Assembly: GCA_017609845.1 (NCBI GenBank)
Contig: JAFCDD010000012.1
Coordinates: 1-20,583 of the forward strand
Length of the DNA: 20,583 bases
Source of the DNA: Candidatus Woesearchaeota archaeon
Lineage (GTDB): Archaea > Nanobdellota > Nanobdellia > SCGC-AAA011-G17 > JACPNG01
Direction of reading: 5' to 3'
Below, in pieces: positions 7,212 to 12,515 of this stretch. The notes under the pieces were generated by a model. The model worked only from the letters and a program-made list of their open reading frames with translations, was not told the origin of the DNA and did no database searches. Each line of letters starts with the position of its first letter. Within the stretch, counting starts at the first letter, position 1. Both the position numbers and the translations under genes were made by a program.

Positions 7212-7605
7212 AAAAGATCAATTGAAATGGGGAGTAGCACACATTTATTCCAGTTATAACAATACCATCGTTCATATCACTGATATTACTGGAAGTGAAA
7301 CTATTGCTAAGGCTAGTGGAGGAATGATGGTTAAGGCCCATAGACTGGAGAGTAGTCCGACTGCTGCTATGAGTGCTGCTAAAAGGGCTGCTGAAGAAGC
7401 CATGGAAAAGGGAATTAATGCAATACATGTTAGGGTTCGAGCTCCTGGAGGGCACGAAGGTCCTAGCAGTCCGGGTCCTGGTGCACAAGCTGCTGTTAGA
7501 GCGTTATCTAGAGCAGGATTAAGAATCGGGATAATTGAAGAAGTTACTGCAGTTCCTCATGATGGTTGTAGAAAAAGTCACCATAGAAGAGGGAGAAGGG
7601 TTTAA
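7201..7605 (+). CDS. rps11: Small-subunit ribosomal protein uS11
   Basis: The protein has 134 residues. The family signature is clear: [19 protein letters not shown], then [20 protein letters not shown], then [20 protein letters not shown], and the basic end [14 protein letters not shown]. It lies on the platform of the 30S subunit near the 16S 3' end. Its start codon is inside the uS4 tail (11-base overlap), so translation is probably coupled. Confidence 0.98.
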   Translation: MIVKKDQLKWGVAHIYSSYNNTIVHITDITGSETIAKASGGMMVKAHRLESSPTAAMSAAKRAAEEAMEKGINAIHVRVRAPGGHEGPSSPGPGAQAAVRALSRAGLRIGIIEEVTAVPHDGCRKSHHRRGRRV

Positions 7606-7606
7606 A

Positions 7607-8371
7607 ATGAATATTAAAATTTTGAATAAGAACAAGGAGAGAACTAGTTTTATTATTAATGGTGTAGATGCGGTTTTTGTTAATACCTTGAGAAGGTTAA
7701 TTGCTGAGGAAGTTCCCACATTAGCTATTGATGAAGTAACTTTCATACAGAATAGTTCTGCTCTTTATGATGAAATTTTAGCTCATAGGCTAGGTTTAAT
7801 TGTTTTGAAAACTGACTTAAAAGATTTTGATTTAAAGAAAGCTAAAGGAAAAAAGAATCCTATGAATAAGATTGTATTTAAATTAAATGTTAAGGGTCCC
7901 GGAAATGTTTATGCTGAGCAAATAAAATTTAAAGACCCTAAAGTTAAGGCAGTTTATCCAAAAACTTTAATTGTTAAGTTAGCTAAAGGACAAGAAATTA
8001 AATCAGAAGGTTATGCCGTTATTGGCAATGGGAATGAGCATACCAAATTTTCTTCTGGATTGGTTTATTATAGGGCAGTACCAAAAATAGAAATATCAAA
8101 ACCTTTGGTTGCTGCTGGCGCAATAAAAGTTTGTCCTAAACATGTTTTTAGATTGTCAAGTAAAAAATTAGAAGTCGTTGATTTATTGAAATGTGATTTA
8201 TGCATGGCTTGTGTGGATGAGTTTCCTGATTCTATTAAGGTTGAAGGAAGCAAAACAGATTTTATAGTTTATGTAGAAGCATGGGGACAGTTAAAAACTA
8301 AAGAGATGGTTCAAAAAGCTTTTGATATACTTGATACTAAGTTGAGCGAGTTAGATAAAGGTGTTAAATAA
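7607..8371 (+). CDS. rpo3: RNA polymerase subunit Rpo3 (RpoD), with an iron-sulfur-type Cys cluster
   Basis: The protein has 254 residues from the ATG immediately after uS11. An open frame extends upstream through the end of uS11, but homologues start at this point. NTLRRLIAEEVPTLAIDEV is the alpha-like dimerisation motif. Residues 170-210 hold a ferredoxin-like insert with Cys176 (KVCPKHVF) and Cys196, Cys199 and Cys202 (CDLCMAC). Four Cys suffice for one cluster; a complete second ferredoxin motif is missing. Rpo3 pairs with Rpo11 as the assembly platform of the polymerase. The gene lies in its usual place, before tRNA-Leu and eL18. Confidence 0.95.
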   Translation: MNIKILNKNKERTSFIINGVDAVFVNTLRRLIAEEVPTLAIDEVTFIQNSSALYDEILAHRLGLIVLKTDLKDFDLKKAKGKKNPMNKIVFKLNVKGPGNVYAEQIKFKDPKVKAVYPKTLIVKLAKGQEIKSEGYAVIGNGNEHTKFSSGLVYYRAVPKIEISKPLVAAGAIKVCPKHVFRLSSKKLEVVDLLKCDLCMACVDEFPDSIKVEGSKTDFIVYVEAWGQLKTKEMVQKAFDILDTKLSELDKGVK

Positions 8372-8384
8372 CTCTTGCTTTTGT

Positions 8385-8468
8385 GCGGGAGTGCCGGAGT
8401 GGTCAAACGGGACTGGCTAAGGACCAGTTGGCTTAGTGTCTGCGCAGGTTCGAACCCTGTCTCCCGCA
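8385..8468 (+). tRNA. tRNA-Leu, DNA anticodon AAG (type II, long variable arm)
   Basis: The cloverleaf has 84 bases. The acceptor stem is GCGGGAG / CTCCCGC with discriminator A73. The D stem is CCG/CGG, the anticodon stem ACTGG/CCAGT with loop CTAAGGA (anticodon AAG at 8419-8421), the variable arm about 15 bases with a GGC/GTC stem, and the T arm GCAGG-TTCGAAC-CCTGT. CCA is not encoded. The long variable arm with A73 fits leucine, and the loop follows the CTNAGGA pattern of CUN-reading tRNA-Leu. A34 at the wobble position is the surprise. The gene is inside the ribosomal operon, 13 bases after rpo3 and 14 before eL18, with no promoter of its own seen, so it must be processed from an operon transcript. 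A tRNA-Leu in front of eL18 is also known from the halobacterial S9 operon. Confidence 0.93.
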
Positions 8469-8482
8469 TAAAATTAATAAAA

Positions 8483-8845
8483 ATGGTAAAAAGAACAGGA
8501 CCGACAAATTTGAATTTAAGGAGTTTGAATAGTGACTTAGATGATTTAAGTAGGAAGGAAAACGTTAAGATTTGGAGAAGAATTTCTAAAGATTTGAGTA
8601 GATCAACAAGAATTAGAAGAGGAGTTAATTTGACTAGAATAAATAGGTATTGTAAGGATAATGATATTATTGTTGTTCCTGGAAAGGTTTTGGGTGGTGG
8701 AGAATTGGATAAAAAAGTTACTGTTGCAGCATGGAATTTTTCTGACAAGGCAAGAGAATCAATTAATAAGAAAGGTAAGGCTATGACTATTAGGCAACTT
8801 ATGAAAGAGAATCCTAAGGGTAAAAAAGTGAGGATAATTGGTTAA
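8483..8845 (+). CDS. rpl18e: Large-subunit ribosomal protein eL18
   Basis: The protein has 120 residues from ATG 8483. The open frame extends upstream through the tRNA, but the homologous N-terminus (MVKRTGPTNLNLRSLNSDLD) begins here. The uL15-like core includes DIIVVPGKVLGGGELDKKVTVAAWNFSDKAR and the protein ends GKKVRIIG. It is a 50S subunit component. It follows the tRNA-Leu by 14 bases. Confidence 0.96.
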   Translation: MVKRTGPTNLNLRSLNSDLDDLSRKENVKIWRRISKDLSRSTRIRRGVNLTRINRYCKDNDIIVVPGKVLGGGELDKKVTVAAWNFSDKARESINKKGKAMTIRQLMKENPKGKKVRIIG

Positions 8846-8846
8846 A

Positions 8847-9152
8847 ATGTATGTGAAAACACAAGGAGATCTTGAAGAGGCATTGGATTTTTATATTGAA
8901 TTGATAAGGAAAGAAGAGAGTATTGAAAAAAGACCTCTCGCTTTTTCCAAACTTTTAGGAGAAGCCCAAAAGAAGAACACAGATTATACACCTTTTGTTA
9001 GTGAGGCCATTGTTGCCCATCTGATTGTTTATGGCAAGGTTGTGGCAAAGGATGATATGTCTACCTCAGAAACATCAACAAGAGGATCCGGCATTGATTT
9101 TAATACTGTGTTACAAGTAAAATCCATAAACCTAGGAAAGGGGAGTTATTGA
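8847..9152 (+). CDS. Unknown 101-aa protein between eL18 and uL13
   Basis: I do not recognise this protein. It starts one base after the eL18 stop (ATG 8847; a TTG at 8838 inside eL18 is less likely) and is co-directional with uL13, so it is very probably cotranscribed with ribosomal genes. It opens with a helical stretch DLEEALDFYIELIRKEESIEK and a Lys/Leu-rich part, then a hydrophobic strand AIVAHLIVYGKVVAKDDM, a Ser/Thr-rich loop (STSETSTRGSG) and VLQVKSINLGKGSY. There is no signal peptide, membrane helix or Cys. In the usual archaeal order eL18 is followed directly by uL13, so this is an insertion. A ribosome- or translation-linked role is only a guess from position. Confidence 0.8.
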   Translation: MYVKTQGDLEEALDFYIELIRKEESIEKRPLAFSKLLGEAQKKNTDYTPFVSEAIVAHLIVYGKVVAKDDMSTSETSTRGSGIDFNTVLQVKSINLGKGSY

Positions 9153-9161
9153 ACAAATAAG

Positions 9162-9572
9162 ATGGTAATTGATGCTACTAATTTAATTTTGGGAAGATTG
9201 GCTACTTATGCAGCCAAGAAAGCTTTAGAAGGAGAGAAGATAGACATTGTTAATTCAGAAAAGGCTGTTATCGTTGGTAAAAAAGAAGACATATTAAAAA
9301 AATATAAACAAAGAAGAGAAAGAGGAGATCCTCATCACGGTCCTTTTTTCCCCATACAATCTGATAGAATTGTTAGGAGAACCATAAGGGGGATGTTGCC
9401 CTATAAACAAGCAAAAGGGAGAGAAGCATTTGAGAATGTTAGATGTTATAAGGGAGTTCCCAGTAAATTTAAAGATAAGAAATTAGAAACTATTAAAAGT
9501 GCTAAATTATCTGACGAGATTGTTAAATATTTAAAAATAGAAAGAATTAGTAAATTTTTGGGTGGAAAATGA
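9162..9572 (+). CDS. rpl13: Large-subunit ribosomal protein uL13
   Basis: The protein has 136 residues. Signature blocks are MVIDATNLILGRLATYAAKK, EKAVIVGKKEDILKKYKQRR, and RIVRRTIRGMLPYKQAKGREAFENVRCYKGVP. It is an early-assembly protein of the 50S subunit. A GGGGAG motif in the end of the preceding gene can serve as its SD. Its TGA overlaps the uS9 ATG (ATGA). Confidence 0.97.
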   Translation: MVIDATNLILGRLATYAAKKALEGEKIDIVNSEKAVIVGKKEDILKKYKQRRERGDPHHGPFFPIQSDRIVRRTIRGMLPYKQAKGREAFENVRCYKGVPSKFKDKKLETIKSAKLSDEIVKYLKIERISKFLGGK

Positions 9573-9976
9573 AAAAATCGAAAGTTATTCATATTTCAGG
9601 AAAAAGAAAAAGTGCTATAGCTAGAGCAACCCTAAAAGATGGTAAGGGCATAATAAGGATAAATAGTAAGTTGTTGGATGTTTATGAGCCTGAACTAGCT
9701 AAGTTAAGGATTATGGAACCATTACAAATGGCTGGCGCCCTTGCAAAAAGTGTTGATATTAATGTTAATGTTAAGGGCGGAGGATGGCAGTCTCAAGCAG
9801 AAGCTACTAGGTTAGCAATAGCCAAATGTTTGATTGAGTATAGTAAAGATAAAAGTTTAAAACAAAAGTTTGAGGAGTATGATAGGCAATTGTTGGTTGC
9901 TGATATAAGAAGAAAAGAGCCTTACAAGCCTGGCGATTCTAAGGCTAGGTCTAAGAGGCAGAGCAGTAAAAGATAA
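9569..9976 (+). CDS. rps9: Small-subunit ribosomal protein uS9
   Basis: The protein has 135 residues, with GKRKSAIARATLKDGKGIIRIN at the start, then NVNVKGGGWQSQAEATRLAIAKCL, and the basic C-terminus DIRRKEPYKPGDSKARSKRQ ending SSKR. The C-terminal KR tail reaches the P-site tRNA in the 30S head. It overlaps uL13 by four bases and is followed one base later by rpo10. Confidence 0.98.
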   Translation: MKKSKVIHISGKRKSAIARATLKDGKGIIRINSKLLDVYEPELAKLRIMEPLQMAGALAKSVDINVNVKGGGWQSQAEATRLAIAKCLIEYSKDKSLKQKFEEYDRQLLVADIRRKEPYKPGDSKARSKRQSSKR

Positions 9977-9977
9977 G

Positions 9978-10175
9978 ATGATAATTCCAATTAGATGTAT
10001 ATCGTGCGGTAAGCCTGTTGCGCATTTGTATGAAGAATATTTAGAGAGAATTAAAAAAGGGGAAGATAGAAAAAAAGTTTTAGATGATTTGGGTTTGGAG
10101 AGATATTGCTGTAGGGCTTTGTTTTTGGGTCATGTTGAATTACTTGATACAGTAATGCAGTTTAAGAAAAGTTAA
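9978..10175 (+). CDS. rpo10: RNA polymerase subunit Rpo10 (RpoN)
   Basis: The protein has 65 residues. The atypical zinc-ribbon is visible as IRCISCGKPVAHLY (C-x2-C-G) and RYCCRALFLGHVELL (CC), with DDLGLERYCCR the family hallmark. It helps assemble the Rpo3/Rpo11 platform with the largest subunits. It ends the ribosomal operon here: the rpo6-enolase-uS2 genes that often follow in archaea are absent, and a convergent transglycosylase gene ends two bases later. Confidence 0.97.
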   Translation: MIIPIRCISCGKPVAHLYEEYLERIKKGEDRKKVLDDLGLERYCCRALFLGHVELLDTVMQFKKS

Positions 10176-10177
10176 AA

Positions 10178-10993
10178 TTATCTTTCTAATTTTTTAAGTT
10201 TATTATAAGCGTTCATAACTTTATTTTGATAGATGACGGTTTGGGAGTAAGTTGGAATTCCTTTATACTTTCTTACAGCTCCGAGTCCTGCGTTGTATGC
10301 TGCAATGGCAACTCTTAAGTCTCCATTGCTTGCCCTTAGGTTTTTTGCCATTGTTTCAATACAGAAATCTATTGCAAAAGGGATATGAAATCTTTGATCA
10401 ATTTCTAGAATTTCTTCTTGTGATTTTCCTTTTATTTTGTTTAATAAATCTTTTTTATATCTGTCAAAAAATCTTGTTGCTTTCCTGTGGTGTTCGTCTG
10501 AACTTATTTCCATCCTTCTTGCTCGTTCAAAATTATTTTGATGAAAATATCTTTCTGCAAGACTATTTTGTCTTATATATTGTCTCCATTCCTTCCAACC
10601 ATTTTTAAAGTCATCTGTTATGTGAACATTAAAACCATATTCTTTAGCTGTTTCTGGCATTATTTGAAATAATCCTGCTGCACCAACCCATGATACTGCA
10701 TGAGCATTGCTTGAAGATTCTACTTTAACGATGGCGGCTATTAACAATGGGTCAACTGGATAAATATCTTTATTTCTTTCTATGGCTGTTTCTATGTGAT
10801 CGATATATGGCATTAATACAGAAAAACTTTCTTGAATTTCTTCTAATCCAACTCTTTCTCTTTCTTCCTCTTTTGCTTCTACTACCGGAGTAATTTGTTT
10901 AGGGGGGGATAAAACATTATCAGAAATATAGAGACTACTTAAAAACCCCATTCCCGTAAATATCGTGCCCCTAATTATATTTGTTAAGTTCAT
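10178..10993 (-). CDS. Lytic transglycosylase (SLT)-domain protein with N-terminal anchor
   Basis: The protein has 271 residues. Residues 5-23 are moderately hydrophobic (NIIRGTIFTGMGFLSSLYI), fitting a signal peptide or anchor, followed by an acidic linker. The SLT fold of goose-type lysozymes shows IAAIVKVESSS with catalytic Glu92, then GAAGLFQIMPETAKEYG (105-120) and AAYNAGLGAVRKY (231-243). Between the LFQIMP block and the helix at IPFAIDFCIETMAKNLR lies an unusually long, charged, mostly helical insert (about 121-203); standard SLT domains have a short loop there. The family cleaves peptidoglycan, which archaea lack, so the target could be bacterial walls, another glycan, or nothing enzymatic. 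The start is fixed by a TAA two codons upstream. There is no SD directly before it; the only SD is at a 15-codon leader ORF. Confidence 0.88.
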   Translation of the reverse strand: MNLTNIIRGTIFTGMGFLSSLYISDNVLSPPKQITPVVEAKEEERERVGLEEIQESFSVLMPYIDHIETAIERNKDIYPVDPLLIAAIVKVESSSNAHAVSWVGAAGLFQIMPETAKEYGFNVHITDDFKNGWKEWRQYIRQNSLAERYFHQNNFERARRMEISSDEHHRKATRFFDRYKKDLLNKIKGKSQEEILEIDQRFHIPFAIDFCIETMAKNLRASNGDLRVAIAAYNAGLGAVRKYKGIPTYSQTVIYQNKVMNAYNKLKKLER

Positions 10994-11018
10994 TTTTTAA
11001 TAGAATGCCATGAGGCAT
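10971..11018 (-). CDS. 15-codon leader ORF overlapping the transglycosylase start
   Basis: MPHGILLKNELNKYN starts after the SD GAGGTG (11022-11027 on the minus strand) and ends 23 bases inside the transglycosylase gene, in another frame. Because the large gene has no SD of its own, this mini-ORF may deliver ribosomes to it by coupling or reinitiation. Conservation is unknown; the ORF is short enough to be accidental, but its SD is good and correctly spaced. Confidence 0.45.
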   Translation of the reverse strand: MPHGILLKNELNKYN

Positions 11019-11019
11019 T
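11004..11019 (-). promoter_or_regulatory. Leader hairpin before the transglycosylase gene
   Basis: AATGCC and GGCATT are perfect six-base arms around a four-base loop. In the minus-strand mRNA the hairpin contains the mini-ORF start codon. The loop-side CCTC could alternatively pair with the GAGG of the SD, so two exclusive folds are possible. Confidence 0.4.
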
Positions 11020-11049
11020 ATCACCTCTTTCTTTTTAAAAAAGAAATTA

Positions 11050-11057
11050 TTTATAAA
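11050..11057. promoter_or_regulatory. Shared bidirectional TATA box
   Basis: TTTATAAA is self-complementary. It is about 26 bases from the protease ATG at 11080 on the plus strand, and about 26 bases from a predicted start near 11028 on the minus strand, just before the leader-ORF SD. One element may therefore drive both genes. Confidence 0.55.
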
Positions 11058-11079
11058 TCTATTTATTATTCTTAAAATT

Positions 11080-11520
11080 ATGAGAGATGATGATTGGTTA
11101 AAAGATAGAATGGAACAAATATGGAATTCATTTTTTTCTGATGTTGAAAAAAGGAATAAGATTATTATAAAATTTAAAGGCAAATGGAAAAATAAGTTTG
11201 GACATATAAAATTATTAAAAGATAATATTACGGAAATTGCTATTAATGGAATGTTTAAGGATGAATCAATTCCGAGATATTTGATTGATGTTACTATTGC
11301 TCATGAATTAGTTCATTATATGCATGGATTTAACAGTCCTCATGAAAAAAAATTTAGATATCCTCATCAGGGAGGGGTTGTAAGAAAAGAATTGATAATT
11401 AGGGGAATGAGAAATTCCTTGAAAGAGGAAAAAGAGTTTATTAAAAATAAATGGCCCGAGATTGTTAAAGAAAAGTTTCCTAAGAGAATTCGACGTAGAA
11501 ACCCTTGGAGGTTATTTTGA
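11080..11520 (+). CDS. SprT/M48-like HExxH metalloprotease-type protein
   Basis: The protein has 146 residues with no signal peptide or membrane helix, so it is cytoplasmic. The zinc motif HELVH is at 75-79 within DVTIAHELVHYMHGFNSPHE, with further His at 82 and 88 that could supply a third ligand. PHQGGVVRKELIIRGM follows. This arrangement resembles SprT-like or other small archaeal zincin-like proteins; SprT-like enzymes cut DNA-protein crosslinks, but which subfamily this belongs to is not clear. The C-terminus is very basic (KRIRRRNPWRLF). The ATG lies 26 bases after the shared TATA box. Its last 41 bases overlap the end of the convergent pilin-like gene. Confidence 0.7.
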   Translation: MRDDDWLKDRMEQIWNSFFSDVEKRNKIIIKFKGKWKNKFGHIKLLKDNITEIAINGMFKDESIPRYLIDVTIAHELVHYMHGFNSPHEKKFRYPHQGGVVRKELIIRGMRNSLKEEKEFIKNKWPEIVKEKFPKRIRRRNPWRLF

Positions 11521-11956
11521 GTTCTTTATTTTTACAAAGAACTAGGTTGCCTTCCTTTAAGATTATATTGTTTATCTTAAATGAGGTTTTTTTGTTTGGA
11601 ATTATTGGTACAAAGAAAATATTATCTTGTGATACCTTAAATATATCTCTTAATTCTGGATATTTTTGAAATACTTTGTTGTTATTGTTTGAATATGTTT
11701 CGTTTTTGAAACAAATATATTCTATTTTTTCTGGCAATCTTAGTTTTATTGTTTCTAAGCTTCCTTCATCTAGGTAATAATACTCTTCAGTTTTGTCCTT
11801 TATGTCGTTGATTATTGTGTTTAATTCTACTTGATTAACAGTATCTTTTAATTGCACGATTGTTTTTATTCCGAAAAACAAGATTAAAGACCCAATGACT
11901 AATGCTAAGATTAAGATGAATGGTTGAGAAAGTAACTGGCCCCTTTTATTTTGCAT
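11480..11956 (-). CDS. Pilin-like single-pass membrane protein
   Basis: The protein has 158 residues. It starts MQNKRGQLLSQPFILILALV and continues into a strongly hydrophobic helix to about residue 31 (IGSLILFFGIKTI). A short basic KRG-Q leader before a hydrophobic helix resembles archaeal type IV pilin-like N-termini, although a canonical processing site followed by Glu+5 is not clear. The rest is a strand-rich extracellular-type domain with two Cys (YICFKNE and LVLCKNKE). The function is unknown: surface filament subunit or anchored protein. It lies 36 bases after the rpp21 stop on the same strand and could be cotranscribed. Its 3' end overlaps the protease gene. Confidence 0.65.
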   Translation of the reverse strand: MQNKRGQLLSQPFILILALVIGSLILFFGIKTIVQLKDTVNQVELNTIINDIKDKTEEYYYLDEGSLETIKLRLPEKIEYICFKNETYSNNNNKVFQKYPELRDIFKVSQDNIFFVPIIPNKKTSFKINNIILKEGNLVLCKNKELKITSKGFYVEFS

Positions 11957-11978
11957 AATATTAATCTTATTTTTTTGT

Positions 11979-12006
11979 TTATTTATTTTTCGTTATTTAT
12001 TTTTCG
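11979..12006. repeat. 14-bp perfect tandem duplication at the rpp21 stop codon
   Basis: TTATTTATTTTTCG occurs twice with no gap (11979-11992, 11993-12006). The second copy contains the stop codon of rpp21. Together with the 34-bp duplication at the other end of the same gene, this marks local replication slippage. Confidence 0.85.
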
Positions 12007-12259
12007 TTTTTAATAATGGAATTCTTGTATATTTTTTGCAATCTTCGCAGTAGATTATTACCTGATTATTATGTATTCTTACCCTAGAATTTTTTGATGG
12101 TCTTAGGTAGGAATAACAGTGTTTGCAGAATTTTCTTTTTTGGCTTCTTGTTAATCTTATTTTAAACTTCATTGCTATTTTTCTTGCTAGTTTAGTATAT
12201 TTATTTGATAATTCTGGAGATTCATTATATTTCTTTATTTGATAATTCTGGAGATTCAT
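11993..12259 (-). CDS. rnp4: Rpp21 core ORF, possible rescue translation (88 aa)
   Basis: This frame holds most of the RNase P Rpp21 protein: KYNESPELSNKYTKLARKIA, FKIRLTRSQKRKFCKHCYSYLRP with the first Cys pair, and VIIYCEDCKKYTRIP with the second. Its only ATG near the 5' end (12259) comes from the upstream copy of the duplication and adds the foreign residues MNLQNYQIK. Translation from it would yield a protein lacking about 30 native N-terminal residues that form the helix pairing with Rpp29. There is no SD; initiation would have to be internal or follow termination of the 42-codon upstream frame, whose stop codon lies about 30 bases beyond this ATG, allowing re-initiation with backtracking at best. 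Confidence 0.6.
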   Translation of the reverse strand: MNLQNYQIKKYNESPELSNKYTKLARKIAMKFKIRLTRSQKRKFCKHCYSYLRPSKNSRVRIHNNQVIIYCEDCKKYTRIPLLKTKNK

Positions 12260-12268
12260 TATATTTCT
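12201..12268. repeat. 34-bp perfect tandem duplication in rpp21
   Basis: Bases 12201-12234 are identical to 12235-12268. The period is not a multiple of three, so the coding frame is shifted. There is no inverted repeat or mobile-element end. Confidence 0.95.
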
Positions 12269-12373
12269 TATCTGCTTTTTCGAATAATATCTTAATTCTC
12301 TCCTTTGCTATATGTTTTTGTTTCAGAACTTTCTTTTTATACTTTGGATGCATGCTATTAATAATTATTTGTT

Positions 12374-12383
12374 TATATTTAAA
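12374..12383 (-). promoter_or_regulatory. TATA box for rpp21
   Basis: This A/T stretch, TTTAAATATA on the minus strand, is centred about 26 bases before the ATG at 12353. It supports the long ancestral rpp21 start and shows the gene has a promoter separate from the upstream 5S rRNA. Confidence 0.55.
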
Positions 12384-12400
12384 AGTTTAGAAAATTAAAG

Positions 12401-12515
12401 ACGAACAGTGAACCAGATTTCCCGTTGCAACAACAGTATCGCCTGGAACGTCGGCCTGTTTAACTTCCGGGTTCGGAATGGGACCGGGTGGAACCAGACC
12501 ACTATGACCGTTCAT
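12401..12515 (-). rRNA. rrf: 5S ribosomal RNA
   Basis: The minus strand carries the conserved 5S core CCCATTCCGAACCCGGAAG, followed by TTAAAC. It ends in GTTCGT, which pairs with the 5' ATGAACGGT over up to nine base pairs (helix I, with G-T wobbles). About 115 bases is near the normal length; ends may differ by two bases. No 16S or 23S is nearby, so the gene is unlinked. The 5' end touches the stop codon of the preceding protein gene, and a TATA-like TTAAAAAG about 28 bases upstream lies inside that gene. Confidence 0.93.

Larger units (their letters stand above)
11993..12353 (-). pseudogene. rnp4: RNase P subunit Rpp21 gene, frameshifted by a 34-bp tandem duplication
   Basis: The full gene can be read from ATG 12353, which lies about 26 bases after a TATA box, into an Rpp21-like N-terminal helix region (KERIKILFEKADKKYNESPE). 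At the end of the first duplicated copy the frame runs into TAA at 12225-12227, giving 42 residues. The remainder, YTKLARKIAMKFKIRL onward, continues in another frame. Removing one 34-bp copy restores a continuous 108-residue protein of normal family length, with zinc Cys pairs FCKHC and YCEDC. Rpp21 (RNP4) pairs with Rpp29 to bind the RNase P RNA specificity domain. The lesion may be a real mutation, a minority variant or an assembly error. Confidence 0.8.

Noticed and set aside
6914..7488. Ser/Phe-rich minus-strand frames opposite uS4/uS11
   Set aside because: They are the complement of the purine-rich Lys/Glu tail and carry no start signals.
7535..7606. Longer Rpo3 start inside uS11
   Set aside because: Homologous Rpo3 N-termini match the ATG at 7607, directly after uS11; the upstream frame is a shadow of the uS11 gene.
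8375..8482. Longer eL18 start reading through the tRNA-Leu
   Set aside because: The open frame covers the tRNA by chance; the family N-terminus begins at 8483.
11979..12006. 14-bp T-rich repeat as a transcription terminator
   Set aside because: It is T-rich only on the plus strand, where no gene ends nearby; the minus-strand transcript would be A-rich.
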